DNA of 64,000 nt from assembly GCA_002841355.1 (NCBI GenBank), contig PHFB01000007.1, positions 78,501 through 142,500 on the forward strand, written 5' to 3'. The stretch's first letter is position 1. Each line of letters starts with the position of its first letter. This stretch comes from Actinobacteria bacterium HGW-Actinobacteria-1 (GTDB lineage: Bacteria > Actinomycetota > Coriobacteriia > Anaerosomatales > Anaerosomataceae). Position numbers and translations under genes: made by a program. Under the pieces are notes generated by a model that was not told the origin of the DNA, searched no databases, and saw only the letters and a list, made by a program, of their open reading frames with translations. Positions 41,702-51,333 of the stretch are shown here, piece after piece.

Positions 41702-44134
41702 ATGCGTGTTTCGCTCAAGTGGCTCAAGGATCTGGTGGACGTGGACCTCGGCGTGACCGAGCTCTGCGACCGGATGGATATGACCGGCACGAAAGTCGAG
41801 GCCGTGCACGTACTCGGTGCGGCGCTCGATGGCGTCGTCGTGGGCCAGGTGCTTACGCGCGAGCCACACCCCGATGCCGAGAAGCTCTCGTACTGCTCGG
41901 TGGATGTTGGCGACGGCACGCCTCGGCACATCGTGTGCGGAGCCGACAACTTCGCGGCGGGCGACAAGGTGCCGGTGGCGCTTGTGGGCGCCACGCTCCC
42001 GAATGGCATCACGATCAAGCGAGCGAAGCTTCGCGGCGTCGAGTCTGAGGGCATGATGTGCTCGGCAACCGAACTCGGCGTGGGCGGCGACGCCTCCGGG
42101 CTGCTGATCCTCCCCGGGGATGCGCCCGTGGGCCAGCCGTTCTCGGCGTACTACGGCATGAGCGACACGGTGCTGGAGCTTGAGGTCACCCCGAACCGTC
42201 CTGACTGCCTCTCCATGGTGGGCGTGGCGCGCGAGATCGGCGCCATCACGGACAAGCCCGTCAGGGAGCCCCGGTCGAAGCCCGAGGAGAACGGTCCGGC
42301 GACCGCCGACGCAGTCTCGGTCACCATCGAGAACCCCACGCTGTGCTCCCGGTACACCGCGCGCATCATCCGCGGCGTGAAGATCGGCCCTTCGCCAGCA
42401 TGGCTCGCCGAGCGCGTGGCCGCGTGCGGTGCACGTCCGATCAGCAACGTCGTCGACATCACCAACTACGTGATGTTCGAACTCGGGCAGCCGCTGCATG
42501 CGTTCGACCTCGGCACCATCGCGCAGGCGGATGGCAAGGCTGCGATCATCGTGCGCTCTGCCCGCGAGGGCGAGACACTGCGCACGCTCGACGGACAGGA
42601 GCGGTCGCTCACGCCCGAAACGCTGCTTATCACCGATCCGAGCGGCCCGATCGCGCTGGCCGGTGTCATGGGCGGGGAGTCGACCGAGGTCTCCGACGAC
42701 ACCGTCGACATCCTGCTCGAGGCTGCATCGTTCGATCGCGCATCCGTGAGCCGCACAAGCCGTCGCCTTGGACTCATCTCGGAGGCGTCTATGCGCTTCG
42801 AGCGTGGCGTTGACCCGGAACTCGCGGTGCGGGCGGCGGATCGCGCCGCGGCGCTGCTGGCGGAGATCGCTGGCGGCACCGTTGCCAAGGCGATCGTAGA
42901 TGTGTACCCGGTGAAGGCGACGCCCCGGCGTCTCACGCTGCGCGTCGGACGCATGAACGCGTTTCTCGGCACATCGCTGCCGTCGCGGGAGGTCGTGTCG
43001 ATCCTCGGTGGCCTTGGTATCTATGCAGAGCCGAATGGCGAAGACCTGGCGGTCACGGTTCCGACGTTCCGTCCGGACCTCGAGCGCGAAGTCGACCTCT
43101 ACGAGGAGGTCGTGCGTGTGTGGGGCATGGAGCGCGTGCCCTCGACGCTGCCGGGTGGTCGTGAGCGCGTTGGCGCGCTGACGGAGACCCAGGTTCGCAG
43201 GGAGCGTATCGGTGTCGCCTTGCGGGCGGCAGGTCTGAACGAGCACCTGGGTCTCGCATTCGCGGATCCCGAGGACATGCGGCGCCTGCGCTGGTCGCTC
43301 GGGCCCGATGAGCTTCCCGTTGAACTGTTGAATCCGATGTCGGGCGAACAGGCGCAGATGCGCTGGACGCTTGCGGCCGACCTGCTGCGCACCGTCTCGT
43401 ACAACCAGCGGCGCGGCGTCGCCGACGTGCATCTCTACGAGCTTGGAACGGTGTTCTGGACCGCCCCCGGTCGCAAGTCGCCGAAGGAGCGCTCGATGGT
43501 TGCTGGCGTTCTGGCGGGTTCATGGGGTCCGGCCGAGTGGAACGCTCCGGCGCGCACGCTCGACTTCTTCGACGGCAAGGGTGCCATCGAGGCACTGCTT
43601 GAAGAGATGGACGTTGTGAAGTGGCGCGTTCGTGCCGTGGATCTGCCGTGGCTGCAGCCCGGCCGTGCGGCCGAGGTCGTCATTGGCGGTGACGTGGCGG
43701 GATGGATCGGCGAGGTTGCGCCGGGCGTACTGAAGGAGTTCGAGGTCAACGGCCCCGTGACGCTCTTCGAGCTCAACGTGAAGATGCTCATCAAGGCGGT
43801 GTCCTCGCAGGTCCGCTACGTCGAGATCCCGCGTCTCCCTGCTGCAACGCTCGATCTTGCGCTCGTGCTCGACGATGACGTGGCGGCCGATCGTGTGATC
43901 GATGCGATACGCTCGGCGGGCAAGCCGCTGCTCGAGTCGGTGAGACTGTTCGATGTGTACAGGGATCCGGCGGGCGCTGAGAGTCGGCGTTTGCCCGAGG
44001 GCAAGAAGAGCCTCGCATTCTCGCTTACGTATCGCGCGGCAGACCGTACACTGACCGATGAGGAAGTGCGCCCGGCGCACGAGCGGCTCGTGAAGAAGGT
44101 ATGCAATGCGGTGCGTGCTGAGGTGCGTGCGTAA
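41702..44134 (+). CDS. pheT: Phenylalanyl-tRNA synthetase beta subunit
   Basis: The 810-residue beta chain carries editing and tRNA-binding functions. It begins MRVSLKWLKDLVDVD, followed by the EMAP-like OB fold (HPDAEKLSYCSVDVGDG, IVCGADNF), the B3/B4 editing domain (EVTPNRPDCLSMVGVAREI), the B5 domain, the catalytic-like core (DPEDMRRL; EQAQMRWTLAADLLRTVSYN) and the C-terminal ferredoxin-fold anticodon-binding domain (FSLTYRAADRTLTDEEV). The frame stays open further upstream through pheS, but homology and GGAAGGA place the start at 41702. Confidence 0.96.
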   Translation: MRVSLKWLKDLVDVDLGVTELCDRMDMTGTKVEAVHVLGAALDGVVVGQVLTREPHPDAEKLSYCSVDVGDGTPRHIVCGADNFAAGDKVPVALVGATLPNGITIKRAKLRGVESEGMMCSATELGVGGDASGLLILPGDAPVGQPFSAYYGMSDTVLELEVTPNRPDCLSMVGVAREIGAITDKPVREPRSKPEENGPATADAVSVTIENPTLCSRYTARIIRGVKIGPSPAWLAERVAACGARPISNVVDITNYVMFELGQPLHAFDLGTIAQADGKAAIIVRSAREGETLRTLDGQERSLTPETLLITDPSGPIALAGVMGGESTEVSDDTVDILLEAASFDRASVSRTSRRLGLISEASMRFERGVDPELAVRAADRAAALLAEIAGGTVAKAIVDVYPVKATPRRLTLRVGRMNAFLGTSLPSREVVSILGGLGIYAEPNGEDLAVTVPTFRPDLEREVDLYEEVVRVWGMERVPSTLPGGRERVGALTETQVRRERIGVALRAAGLNEHLGLAFADPEDMRRLRWSLGPDELPVELLNPMSGEQAQMRWTLAADLLRTVSYNQRRGVADVHLYELGTVFWTAPGRKSPKERSMVAGVLAGSWGPAEWNAPARTLDFFDGKGAIEALLEEMDVVKWRVRAVDLPWLQPGRAAEVVIGGDVAGWIGEVAPGVLKEFEVNGPVTLFELNVKMLIKAVSSQVRYVEIPRLPAATLDLALVLDDDVAADRVIDAIRSAGKPLLESVRLFDVYRDPAGAESRRLPEGKKSLAFSLTYRAADRTLTDEEVRPAHERLVKKVCNAVRAEVRA

Positions 44135-44169
44135 CCATTACTCTGTATGTGTGCCCGGTAAATGGGCAG

Positions 44170-44183
44170 TGATTATGGATTCA
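44170..44183. promoter_or_regulatory. Candidate ARG box (ArgR operator)
   Basis: TGATTATGGATTCA differs by one base from the classical TGAAT-N4-ATTCA arrangement. It lies about 50 bases upstream of the argC -35 box, inside an AT-rich stretch that also holds TAAATCTGCATAAG, a weaker second half. argR itself is in the operon. Confidence 0.5.
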
Positions 44184-44217
44184 GGCGTTTGCAGTTTGCG
44201 ATAAATCTGCATAAGTG

Positions 44218-44246
44218 TTGACCAATATGCGTTTCCGCCGTACAAT
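44218..44246 (+). promoter_or_regulatory. Promoter of the arginine operon
   Basis: TTGACC (44218-44223) and TACAAT (44241-44246) at the optimal 17-base spacing; one of the best promoter matches in the window. The start would be near 44253, about 29 bases before argC. Confidence 0.75.
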
Positions 44247-44281
44247 CGTGCGACTATTCGGCGTTGCGCGGAGGTCATCAC

Positions 44282-45319
44282 GTGAAGAGGGTCGCCATCA
44301 TAGGCGCTGCCGGCTATGCCGGGGCCGAGCTCACGCGGCTCGTGCTCGGGCATCCGGACCTCGAGCTAGCGGTCGTCACATCCGCCGCTGACGCCGGCAA
44401 GACGGTTGCCGAAGTCTATCCCGCGCTTGCGGGATGCACGCTCGTGTATGCCGATCCTGATCCCGAAGCGATTGCTGCAAGCGTCGACATCGCGTTCCTC
44501 GCGGTGCCGCACACGGCAGCACTTGCGCTCGCACCTGCCCTGATGGATGCGGGCGTGACGGTCATCGACGCGTCGGCGGACTTCAGGCTGCGCGATGCGA
44601 GCGTCTACACCGAATGGTACGGGGTAGAGCACACCGCGCCAGGACCGCTGGCGAGTGCCGTCTACGGTCTACCCGAGCTGTGGCGGGACATGCTTCCCGG
44701 CGCACGGCTGGTCGCGTGTCCGGGCTGCTATCCAACGGCTACGTTGCTTGCGGCAGCACCGGCGATCGAAGCGGGTATCGTGACCTCAGAGAAGGTCGTC
44801 GTGGACGCGAAGTCGGGCGTCTCCGGCGCTGGTCGCTCGGCTGTTCCGGGAACGCATTATGTCGCGGTCAACGAATCGGTCGCCGCATACAAAGTCGCTT
44901 CGCATCGGCATACCCCCGAGATCGCGCAGGGGCTTGCGGATCTTGGCCTTGCGAACCCCAAAGTGGTCTTCACCCCGCATCTTGTTCCGATGACGCGTGG
45001 TCTGCTCTCGACGGTCTACCTCGACATCGAGCCGGGTACGGATATCCAGAAGGTCCACGCACTCTATGCTGCGCGGTATGCAGGCGAACCGTTCGTGACC
45101 GTGCACGATGCTGGTCGTATGCCTGCAACAGCAGAAGTCCGGGGCGGCAACCGGGCGCATATCGGCGTCGCCGTGGACGTGCCCTCGAGCACGCTCATCG
45201 TGACTTGTGCAATCGACAATCTGGTGAAAGGCACCTCCGGACAGGCGGTGCAGTGCGCGAATATCATCCTCGGGATTCCCGAGACGACCGGCCTCGACCT
45301 GCCGGTACCGGTACTCTGA
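44282..45319 (+). CDS. argC: N-acetyl-gamma-glutamyl-phosphate reductase
   Basis: Reduces N-acetylglutamyl phosphate to the semialdehyde with NADPH. The 345-residue protein has the Rossmann start KRVAIIGAAGYAGAELTRL, the catalytic cysteine in VACPGCYPTA, and the substrate-binding HRHTPEIAQ. GTG 44282 follows GCGGAGGT by 6 bases; an in-frame TTG at 44264 is less likely. First gene of the arginine operon. Confidence 0.96.
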   Translation: MKRVAIIGAAGYAGAELTRLVLGHPDLELAVVTSAADAGKTVAEVYPALAGCTLVYADPDPEAIAASVDIAFLAVPHTAALALAPALMDAGVTVIDASADFRLRDASVYTEWYGVEHTAPGPLASAVYGLPELWRDMLPGARLVACPGCYPTATLLAAAPAIEAGIVTSEKVVVDAKSGVSGAGRSAVPGTHYVAVNESVAAYKVASHRHTPEIAQGLADLGLANPKVVFTPHLVPMTRGLLSTVYLDIEPGTDIQKVHALYAARYAGEPFVTVHDAGRMPATAEVRGGNRAHIGVAVDVPSSTLIVTCAIDNLVKGTSGQAVQCANIILGIPETTGLDLPVPVL

Positions 45320-45337
45320 ACTGGGAGCGAGCGTATC

Positions 45338-46555
45338 GTGACTGATCTTGATCTTGCATTCGTCGAAGGTGGCGTGACCGCACCGTTCGGCTTCATGGCC
45401 GCCGGTGTGAGCGCTGGCATCAAGAAGTCGGGACGCAAGGACGTCGCGCTCGTCGTCGCGAGCGCGCTCTGTCCGGCCGCGGCCGTCTTTACGACGAGCA
45501 GCATGGCGGCACCGCCGGTCGTGGTATCCCGCGAGCACGTCTCGGATGGCTTCTTGCGCGCCGTTGTCGTCAACGCCGGCAACGCCAACGCGTGCACCGG
45601 CGAACCGGGGATGCGCGATGCCCGCGCGATGGCCGATGCCACCGCCTCGGCGCTCGGGTGCGACGCTCGCGATGTGCTCGTGGCTTCCACGGGCGTCATC
45701 GGCGTTCCGATGCCGATGGATCTTGTGGTGCCGGGAATCGGGGAAGCTGCAGAGGCGCTCGACCTCGTCGCCGGGGAGTCGGCTGCCGAGGCGATCATGA
45801 CCACCGACACGTTCGTGAAGACCACGGGCGTCGCGTTCGAACTCGACGGCATCACCTACACGGTCGGCGGAATGGCCAAGGGCAGCGGCATGATCCAGCC
45901 GAACATGGCGACGATGCTCGCGTTCGTCACGACCGATGCGCCGCTGTCGCCAGCGAGCTGCGATGCAGCGCTTCGTGCTGCAGTGGCCCGGACGTTCAAC
46001 CGGATCACGGTCGACTCGGATACTTCTACCAACGACATGTGCGTGCTCATGGCGAGCGGCGCGGCGGGTGGCGACACGATCGACCCCGGCGACCCCGGCT
46101 TCACAGCAGTGGCGCATGCGATCGAGCACGTGTGCGGCGAGCTCGCACGCATGGTCGTGCGCGATGGCGAGGGCGCCACGAAACTCATCTCGGTCATAGT
46201 GAACGGCGCGAAGACCGAGCATGATGCCGAGACGGCAGCCTTCGCGATCGCGAATTCGCCGCTCGTGAAGACCGCCATCTTCGGCGCCGATGCGAACTGG
46301 GGACGGGTCGCCATGGCGATCGGCAAGTCCGCTGCGGCGGTCGATCCCGAGAGGGTCCGGATCACGTTCGCTGGGATCCTCACGTGCGAGGGCGGCACAG
46401 CGGTGCCGTTCAGCGAAGACGACGCGGCCGCCGCGCTTGCCGAGGACGCGGTCGACATCGTCGTCGACCTCGGGTTGGGCGATGGAACCGCAACGGTGTG
46501 GACATGCGACCTGAGCTACGAATACGTGCGGATCAACGGGGAGTACCGGTCATGA
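45338..46555 (+). CDS. argJ: Bifunctional ornithine acetyltransferase / N-acetylglutamate synthase
   Basis: Transfers acetyl from N-acetylornithine to glutamate, recycling the acetyl group. The 405-residue precursor self-cleaves at the Thr of KGSGMIQPNMATML, which is intact. Other segments: VVVNAGNANACTG, VLVASTGVIGVPMPMD and SDTSTNDMCVLMASG. The presence of argJ together with argC, B and D means the cyclic acetyl pathway is used and argE is not required. GTG start; the stop overlaps argB by 4 bases. Confidence 0.96.
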   Translation: MTDLDLAFVEGGVTAPFGFMAAGVSAGIKKSGRKDVALVVASALCPAAAVFTTSSMAAPPVVVSREHVSDGFLRAVVVNAGNANACTGEPGMRDARAMADATASALGCDARDVLVASTGVIGVPMPMDLVVPGIGEAAEALDLVAGESAAEAIMTTDTFVKTTGVAFELDGITYTVGGMAKGSGMIQPNMATMLAFVTTDAPLSPASCDAALRAAVARTFNRITVDSDTSTNDMCVLMASGAAGGDTIDPGDPGFTAVAHAIEHVCGELARMVVRDGEGATKLISVIVNGAKTEHDAETAAFAIANSPLVKTAIFGADANWGRVAMAIGKSAAAVDPERVRITFAGILTCEGGTAVPFSEDDAAAALAEDAVDIVVDLGLGDGTATVWTCDLSYEYVRINGEYRS

Positions 46556-47481
46556 GAAACGACGTCATGCAGCACCTGCTTGCCAAGGCGACCACGCTCA
46601 CCGAGGCGCTCCCGTGGATCAAGCGCACCTGGGGTCGTGTCGTCGTGATCAAGTACGGCGGCTCCGCAATGACAGACCCGGCGCTTCGGGCCAGTGTTGC
46701 CGAGGACATCGTCCTCATGAAGCTCGTTGGCGTGAACCCGGTTATCGTGCACGGCGGCGGTCCCGATATCACCGCGTACATGGAGCGGCTCGGCATGCCC
46801 GTCGAGTTCTGGCAGGGCCTGCGCGTGACGGACGACGCCGCCATGGAAGTCGTGAAGATGGTGCTCGTCGGCAAGAACAACAAGGAACTCGTCTCAGAGA
46901 TCAACACGCATGGCAGGCTCGCCGTCGGGATCTCGGGCGATGATGCGAAGCTCATCAGCGCGAAGCAGATGGATCCGCGGCTCGGGCGCGTCGGCGAGGT
47001 CACCGCTATCGACACCACCGTGGTGACGAACCTCATCGAGGACGGGTTCATCCCGGTCATCGCATCGGTCGGCTCGGGCGACGACGGCGGCTCGTACAAC
47101 ATCAACGCCGACCTCGTGGCCGGCGCGCTTGCGACCGCGCTGCATGCCGAGAAGGTCATCTTCCTGACCGACGTTGACGGCCTCTATGCAGACTTCTCGG
47201 ATAAAGACTCGCTGATAAGCGCGCTTGCGCTCGCCGAGGCAGAGGACCTGATCGCGAACGACAAGCTCGCGACCGGCATGCTGCCGAAGGTGGCGGCGTG
47301 CATCTCGGCACTCAATGGAGGCGTCGAGCGCGCGCATATCCTGAACGGCACCATCGCGCACTCGATCCTGCTCGAAGTCTTCACCGATGCCGGCGTGGGA
47401 ACGATGATCACGCACGAGGGCAGCCTTGGGCTCGCCGATGACGACACGTACATCGCGTACGAGGGCGAGGTGACGCTCTAG
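46552..47481 (+). CDS. argB: Acetylglutamate kinase
   Basis: Phosphorylates N-acetylglutamate, usually the feedback-controlled step. The 309-residue protein has IKYGGSAM, the nucleotide/substrate motif VIVHGGGPDI, NINADLVAGALA and LTDVDGLYAD. It has the N-terminal helix (DVMQHLLAKATTLTEALPWI) seen in arginine-sensitive hexameric enzymes, so feedback inhibition by arginine is likely. ATG overlaps the argJ stop; the stop overlaps argD by one base. Confidence 0.96.
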   Translation: MRNDVMQHLLAKATTLTEALPWIKRTWGRVVVIKYGGSAMTDPALRASVAEDIVLMKLVGVNPVIVHGGGPDITAYMERLGMPVEFWQGLRVTDDAAMEVVKMVLVGKNNKELVSEINTHGRLAVGISGDDAKLISAKQMDPRLGRVGEVTAIDTTVVTNLIEDGFIPVIASVGSGDDGGSYNINADLVAGALATALHAEKVIFLTDVDGLYADFSDKDSLISALALAEAEDLIANDKLATGMLPKVAACISALNGGVERAHILNGTIAHSILLEVFTDAGVGTMITHEGSLGLADDDTYIAYEGEVTL

Positions 47482-48683
47482 TGGGCGCGCGCTACGAAGT
47501 CACTGCAGCCCTCGACGGGCGCTTCCATATGCCGACCTACGCGCGCAAACCCGTGATGTTCGTGCGCGGCGACGGCATGCGGCTCTACGACGACGACGGT
47601 CGCGAGTACCTCGATTTCTCCTCGGGCATCGGAGTCGTGAACCTCGGTCACGCGCATCAGGCCGTCGCATCCGCCGTGTGTGAGCAGATGCAGTCGCTCG
47701 TGCACGTGAGCAACTTATTCTACGTCCCGCATCGCGACGAGCTCGCCGAGCGTCTCGTCGGGCTCTTCGGCGGCGGCGCGAAGGTCTTCTTCGCGAATTC
47801 CGGTGCCGAGGCGAACGAAGGCGCGATCAAGCTTGCACGGCGCTGGGGCAAGGCACGCGGAGGAGAGAGCTGCACGCGCATCATCTCGGCGGAGCGCTCG
47901 TTCCACGGACGCACGCTTGCCACGCTGGCGGCAACCGGCCAACCGTCGAAGCAGGAGGCATTCGAGCCGCTGCCGGCAGGCTTTACGCACGTGCCGCTCA
48001 ACGACTTCGACGCGCTTTTCGCCGAGATGGACGAGACCGTCTGCGCGGTGATGCTTGAGCCGATCCAGGGCGAAGGCGGCGTCTTCCCGTGCGATGCTGC
48101 GTACCTGACGGCGGTGCGCACGCTCTGCGACGAACGCGGCGTCCTGCTCATCCTCGATGAGGTGCAGACCGGCTTCTACCGGACCGGAACCGCATTTGCG
48201 TGGCAGGGCTATGGTGTGCGGCCGGATATCATGACGCTTGCGAAGGGCATGGCGAACGGCCTCCCGATCGGGGCTGTCGTGGCGCTCGATGCAGTTGCCG
48301 GGGCATTCCGGCCCGGGGACCACGGCTCCACCTTCGGCGGCGGGCCGGTCGTGTGTGCCGCAGCGCTTGCGACGATCGACGCGCTCGAATCCGAGGGCCT
48401 CGCCGAGAACGCACGCGCGGTCGGGGATTACCTGCGTGATTCGCTCGCGCGGCTTGGCGATTCCACGGGTGAGATCACCGAGGTGCGGGGCCGAGGGCTC
48501 ATGGTGGGCATCACGCTTGCACGCCCGGTCGCGGCGGCCGTAGCAGCCACTGCACTCGCGAATGGTGTCGTTGTGCTGAGCGTCGGCGATTCTATGCTGC
48601 GATTCCTTCCACCACTGGTATGCAGCAACGCGGAAGTTGATACACTTCTTGAGACACTGTCCGCAGCGCTAGGGAGTTCCTGA
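47481..48683 (+). CDS. argD: Acetylornithine aminotransferase
   Basis: PLP-dependent class III aminotransferase forming N-acetylornithine. The 400-residue product has YLDFSSGIGVVNLGH, FFANSGAEANEGAIKLAR, SFHGRT, the PLP Asp in LILDEVQTGFYRTG and the Schiff-base Lys in TLAKGMANGLPIGAV. It may also act in lysine (succinyl-DAP) synthesis. GTG start overlapping the argB stop (TAGTG). Confidence 0.95.
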   Translation: MGARYEVTAALDGRFHMPTYARKPVMFVRGDGMRLYDDDGREYLDFSSGIGVVNLGHAHQAVASAVCEQMQSLVHVSNLFYVPHRDELAERLVGLFGGGAKVFFANSGAEANEGAIKLARRWGKARGGESCTRIISAERSFHGRTLATLAATGQPSKQEAFEPLPAGFTHVPLNDFDALFAEMDETVCAVMLEPIQGEGGVFPCDAAYLTAVRTLCDERGVLLILDEVQTGFYRTGTAFAWQGYGVRPDIMTLAKGMANGLPIGAVVALDAVAGAFRPGDHGSTFGGGPVVCAAALATIDALESEGLAENARAVGDYLRDSLARLGDSTGEITEVRGRGLMVGITLARPVAAAVAATALANGVVVLSVGDSMLRFLPPLVCSNAEVDTLLETLSAALGSS

Positions 48684-49615
48684 TGCAGAATCTACATGGT
48701 CGTGACCTTCTCACCCTCGGCGATCTTTCGCCCGAAGAAGTCCAAGCAGTCCTCGAGCGTGCCATCGCGCAGAAGCAGGCCCGCCGCATGGCCGGCAAGC
48801 CGCCGGTGGCCACCGGCAAGTCCGCGGCACTCATCTTCATGAAGCCGTCACTTCGCACGCGTGTCTCCTTCGAGCTGGCGTGCGTTGATCTGGGCATGCA
48901 CCCGGTCGTCCTCGGCCCCGGGGATGCGTTCTCGCGTGAGGAGACCGTGCACGACACCATCAAGGTGCTTGAGCGCTATGTCGACGTCATCGTGCTGCGC
49001 ACGTTCGCCCAGTCGCACATCGAAGAAGTCGCCGAGCATGCGTCCATTCCGGTCGTGAACGCCCTCACCGATGACTATCATCCGTGCCAGGGCCTCGCCG
49101 ACCTGCTGACGATCCGCGAGCACAAGGGCACGACGTCCGGTCTCAAGCTGGCGTATGTGGGCGACGGCAACAACATGGCCAACACATACCTGCTCGCCGG
49201 TGCGCTCACCGGCATGCATGTCTCCATCGCAGGCCCCGCCGGTTTCGAGCCCTCTGCAGCCGTTGTCGCGACCGCGCAGGGACTTGCGGCGCAGTACGGG
49301 ACGGGCGCAAAGCTCGAGGTTACGAACGACGCCAGGGCGGCCGTGGCGGGCGCCGACGTCGTCATCACCGATACGTGGGCTTCGATGGGCCAGGAAGCCG
49401 AGCACGCTGCACGCGTTGCGGCGTTTGCGGGCTACTCGGTGGACGCTGCGCTCATGTCCGCCGCGGATCCCGAGGCGATCTTCATGCACTGCCTTCCCGC
49501 TCACCGCGGCGAAGAGGTCCAGAACGAGGTCATCGACGCCGGGTACTCCGTCGTCTTTGATGAAGCTGAGAACAGGTTGCATGCACAGCGGGCGTGGCTC
49601 TCGCTCGTGCTCTAG
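48683..49615 (+). CDS. argF: Ornithine carbamoyltransferase
   Basis: Forms citrulline from ornithine and carbamoyl phosphate. The 310-residue protein has the carbamoyl-phosphate motif KPSLRTRVSFE, the HPCQxLADL-type YHPCQGLADLLT, YVGDGNNMANTYL and the ornithine-binding MHCLPAHRGEE. ATG overlaps the argD stop (TGATG). No arcA or arcC is nearby, so this is the biosynthetic enzyme. Confidence 0.96.
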   Translation: MQNLHGRDLLTLGDLSPEEVQAVLERAIAQKQARRMAGKPPVATGKSAALIFMKPSLRTRVSFELACVDLGMHPVVLGPGDAFSREETVHDTIKVLERYVDVIVLRTFAQSHIEEVAEHASIPVVNALTDDYHPCQGLADLLTIREHKGTTSGLKLAYVGDGNNMANTYLLAGALTGMHVSIAGPAGFEPSAAVVATAQGLAAQYGTGAKLEVTNDARAAVAGADVVITDTWASMGQEAEHAARVAAFAGYSVDAALMSAADPEAIFMHCLPAHRGEEVQNEVIDAGYSVVFDEAENRLHAQRAWLSLVL

Positions 49616-49645
49616 GAATCCAATCGTCGAGGTGGGGAAGCAAGC

Positions 49646-50077
49646 ATGAGGAAGCGACGCGAACGACAAGATGCTATCCGCAAGATCGTGCGACGCGAGC
49701 GCGTACGCACGCAGCGCGAGCTGGTCGACCGGCTCAAGCAGCACGGGTACGACTGCACGCAGGCCACAGTCTCGCGTGACATCGCCGACATGGGCCTCAG
49801 GAAGCTCCCTGAGGGCGTGTACGTGCTTGCCGAGGACCTGCACCTGCAGCGCATGATCTCGGAGCTTGTGACGAGTGTGGTGCGCGCGAATAACCTGGTG
49901 CTGGTGAAGTGCAGCACGGGCGCCGGCGCTGGCGTTGGAGCCGCGCTCGACGGCGCAGAACTCGATGAGGTCCTCGGCTCGATCGCGGGCGACGACACGA
50001 TCTTGATCATCGCGCGAACGGATGCGGATGCGGAGTCGGTCCTGGATAGCATCAACAAGTTTCGCGGCCGCAGCTAG
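49646..50077 (+). CDS. argR: Arginine repressor ArgR
   Basis: Hexameric, arginine-responsive regulator. The 143-residue protein has the N-terminal winged helix (RTQRELVDRLKQHGYDCTQATVSRD, with the recognition SR) and the C-terminal oligomerisation and arginine-binding domain with GSIAGDDTILI. Its gene lies inside the operon it presumably controls through the site at 44170. GGGGAAG precedes the ATG. Confidence 0.96.
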   Translation: MRKRRERQDAIRKIVRRERVRTQRELVDRLKQHGYDCTQATVSRDIADMGLRKLPEGVYVLAEDLHLQRMISELVTSVVRANNLVLVKCSTGAGAGVGAALDGAELDEVLGSIAGDDTILIIARTDADAESVLDSINKFRGRS

Positions 50078-50101
50078 CCGCACGGAGAAGGGGCGTACAG
50101 C

Positions 50102-51328
50102 GTGAGCAAAGAGAAGGTCGTTCTGGCGTACTCCGGTGGTCTCGACACCTCGGTCGCGATCCAGTGGCTGAAAGAAGAGAAGAACGTCGACGTCATCGCA
50201 CTTGCGGTGGACGTTGGCCAGGAGCGTCAGGACCTTGAGGTCGTTCGCCAGAAGGCACTCGGCATCGGCGCGATCGAGTCCATCGTCGTGGATGTGCGCG
50301 AGGAGTATGTCGAGGAGTTCATCGCCAAGGCGCTCAAGGCGAACGCGCTGTACGAGAACAAGTACCCGCTCGTCTCGGCAATGAGCCGGCCGATCATCGT
50401 AAAGCACCTCGTCGAGGCGGCGCACAAGCACCAGGCGAAGTACATCGCGCACGGCTGTACCGGCAAGGGCAACGACCAGGTCCGCTTCGAGGTCGGCATC
50501 GCCGCCCTCGATCCAGACCTCGAGATCATGGCGCCGGTCCGCGAGTGGGACCTCAAGACCCGCGAGCAGGAGATGGACTACGCGCTCGAGCGCGGTATTC
50601 CGGTTCCTACCACCAAGAAGAGCCCGTACTCCATCGACGACAACCTCTGGGGTCGCGCCATCGAGTGTGGCGTGCTGGAGGATCCGTGGGTCGAGCCGCC
50701 TTCGGACATCTACACGCTCACGGCTGACGCCCGTGGCCACCAGTGCGACGAGCCCGAGTACGCCGAGCTCTCCTTCGAGCAGGGCCTGCCTGTTGCGCTC
50801 GACGGTGAGAAGATGAGCTTCCACGAGATCATCAATCGCATGAACGAGCTCGCCGGCAAGCACGGCTTCGGTCGCATCGACATGATCGAGAACCGCCTGA
50901 TCGGCGTGAAGAGCCGCGAGATCTACGAAGTACCAGGTGCGCTCACGCTCATCACCGCTCACAAGGCGCTCGAAGACCTCTGCCTGGAGCGCGACCTGCT
51001 CCACTACAAGCTGCAGATCGAGCAGAAGTGGGCCGAGCTGGTCTACAACGGCATGTGGTACTCGCCGCTCAAGGAGGCGCTCGACGGCTTCATCGAGAGC
51101 ACGCAGCAGCTGGTGACCGGCGACGTCCGGCTCCGGTTCTTCAAGGGAAGCTGCGTGACCGTCGGCCGTCGCTCGCCCTATTCGCTCTACGACTACAACC
51201 TCGCGACGTACGATGCCGCGGACACCTTCGACCACAAGGCCGCCAAGGGCTTCATCGACCTCCACGGTCTGCCCACCAAGGTTTGGGCGCGCCAGCGCCG
51301 CAAGGTCGGCAAAGAGGGCGAGGTATAG
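50102..51328 (+). CDS. argG: Argininosuccinate synthase
   Basis: ATP-dependent joining of citrulline and aspartate. The 408-residue protein has the PP-loop AYSGGLDTSVAIQWL, GCTGKGNDQVRFE, KKSPYSIDDNLWGRAIE and VGRRSPYSLYDYNLAT. GTG start with GAAGGGG upstream. Followed 5 bases later by argH. Confidence 0.97.
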   Translation: MSKEKVVLAYSGGLDTSVAIQWLKEEKNVDVIALAVDVGQERQDLEVVRQKALGIGAIESIVVDVREEYVEEFIAKALKANALYENKYPLVSAMSRPIIVKHLVEAAHKHQAKYIAHGCTGKGNDQVRFEVGIAALDPDLEIMAPVREWDLKTREQEMDYALERGIPVPTTKKSPYSIDDNLWGRAIECGVLEDPWVEPPSDIYTLTADARGHQCDEPEYAELSFEQGLPVALDGEKMSFHEIINRMNELAGKHGFGRIDMIENRLIGVKSREIYEVPGALTLITAHKALEDLCLERDLLHYKLQIEQKWAELVYNGMWYSPLKEALDGFIESTQQLVTGDVRLRFFKGSCVTVGRRSPYSLYDYNLATYDAADTFDHKAAKGFIDLHGLPTKVWARQRRKVGKEGEV

Positions 51329-51333
51329 ACCGC

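Noticed and set aside
41411..44134. A longer pheT beginning inside pheS; similarly argH from 51028, argB from 46384 and the glycosylase from 54810.
   Set aside because: The frames stay open upstream by chance. Family N-termini and ribosome binding sites place the starts at 41702, 51334, 46552 and 55089.
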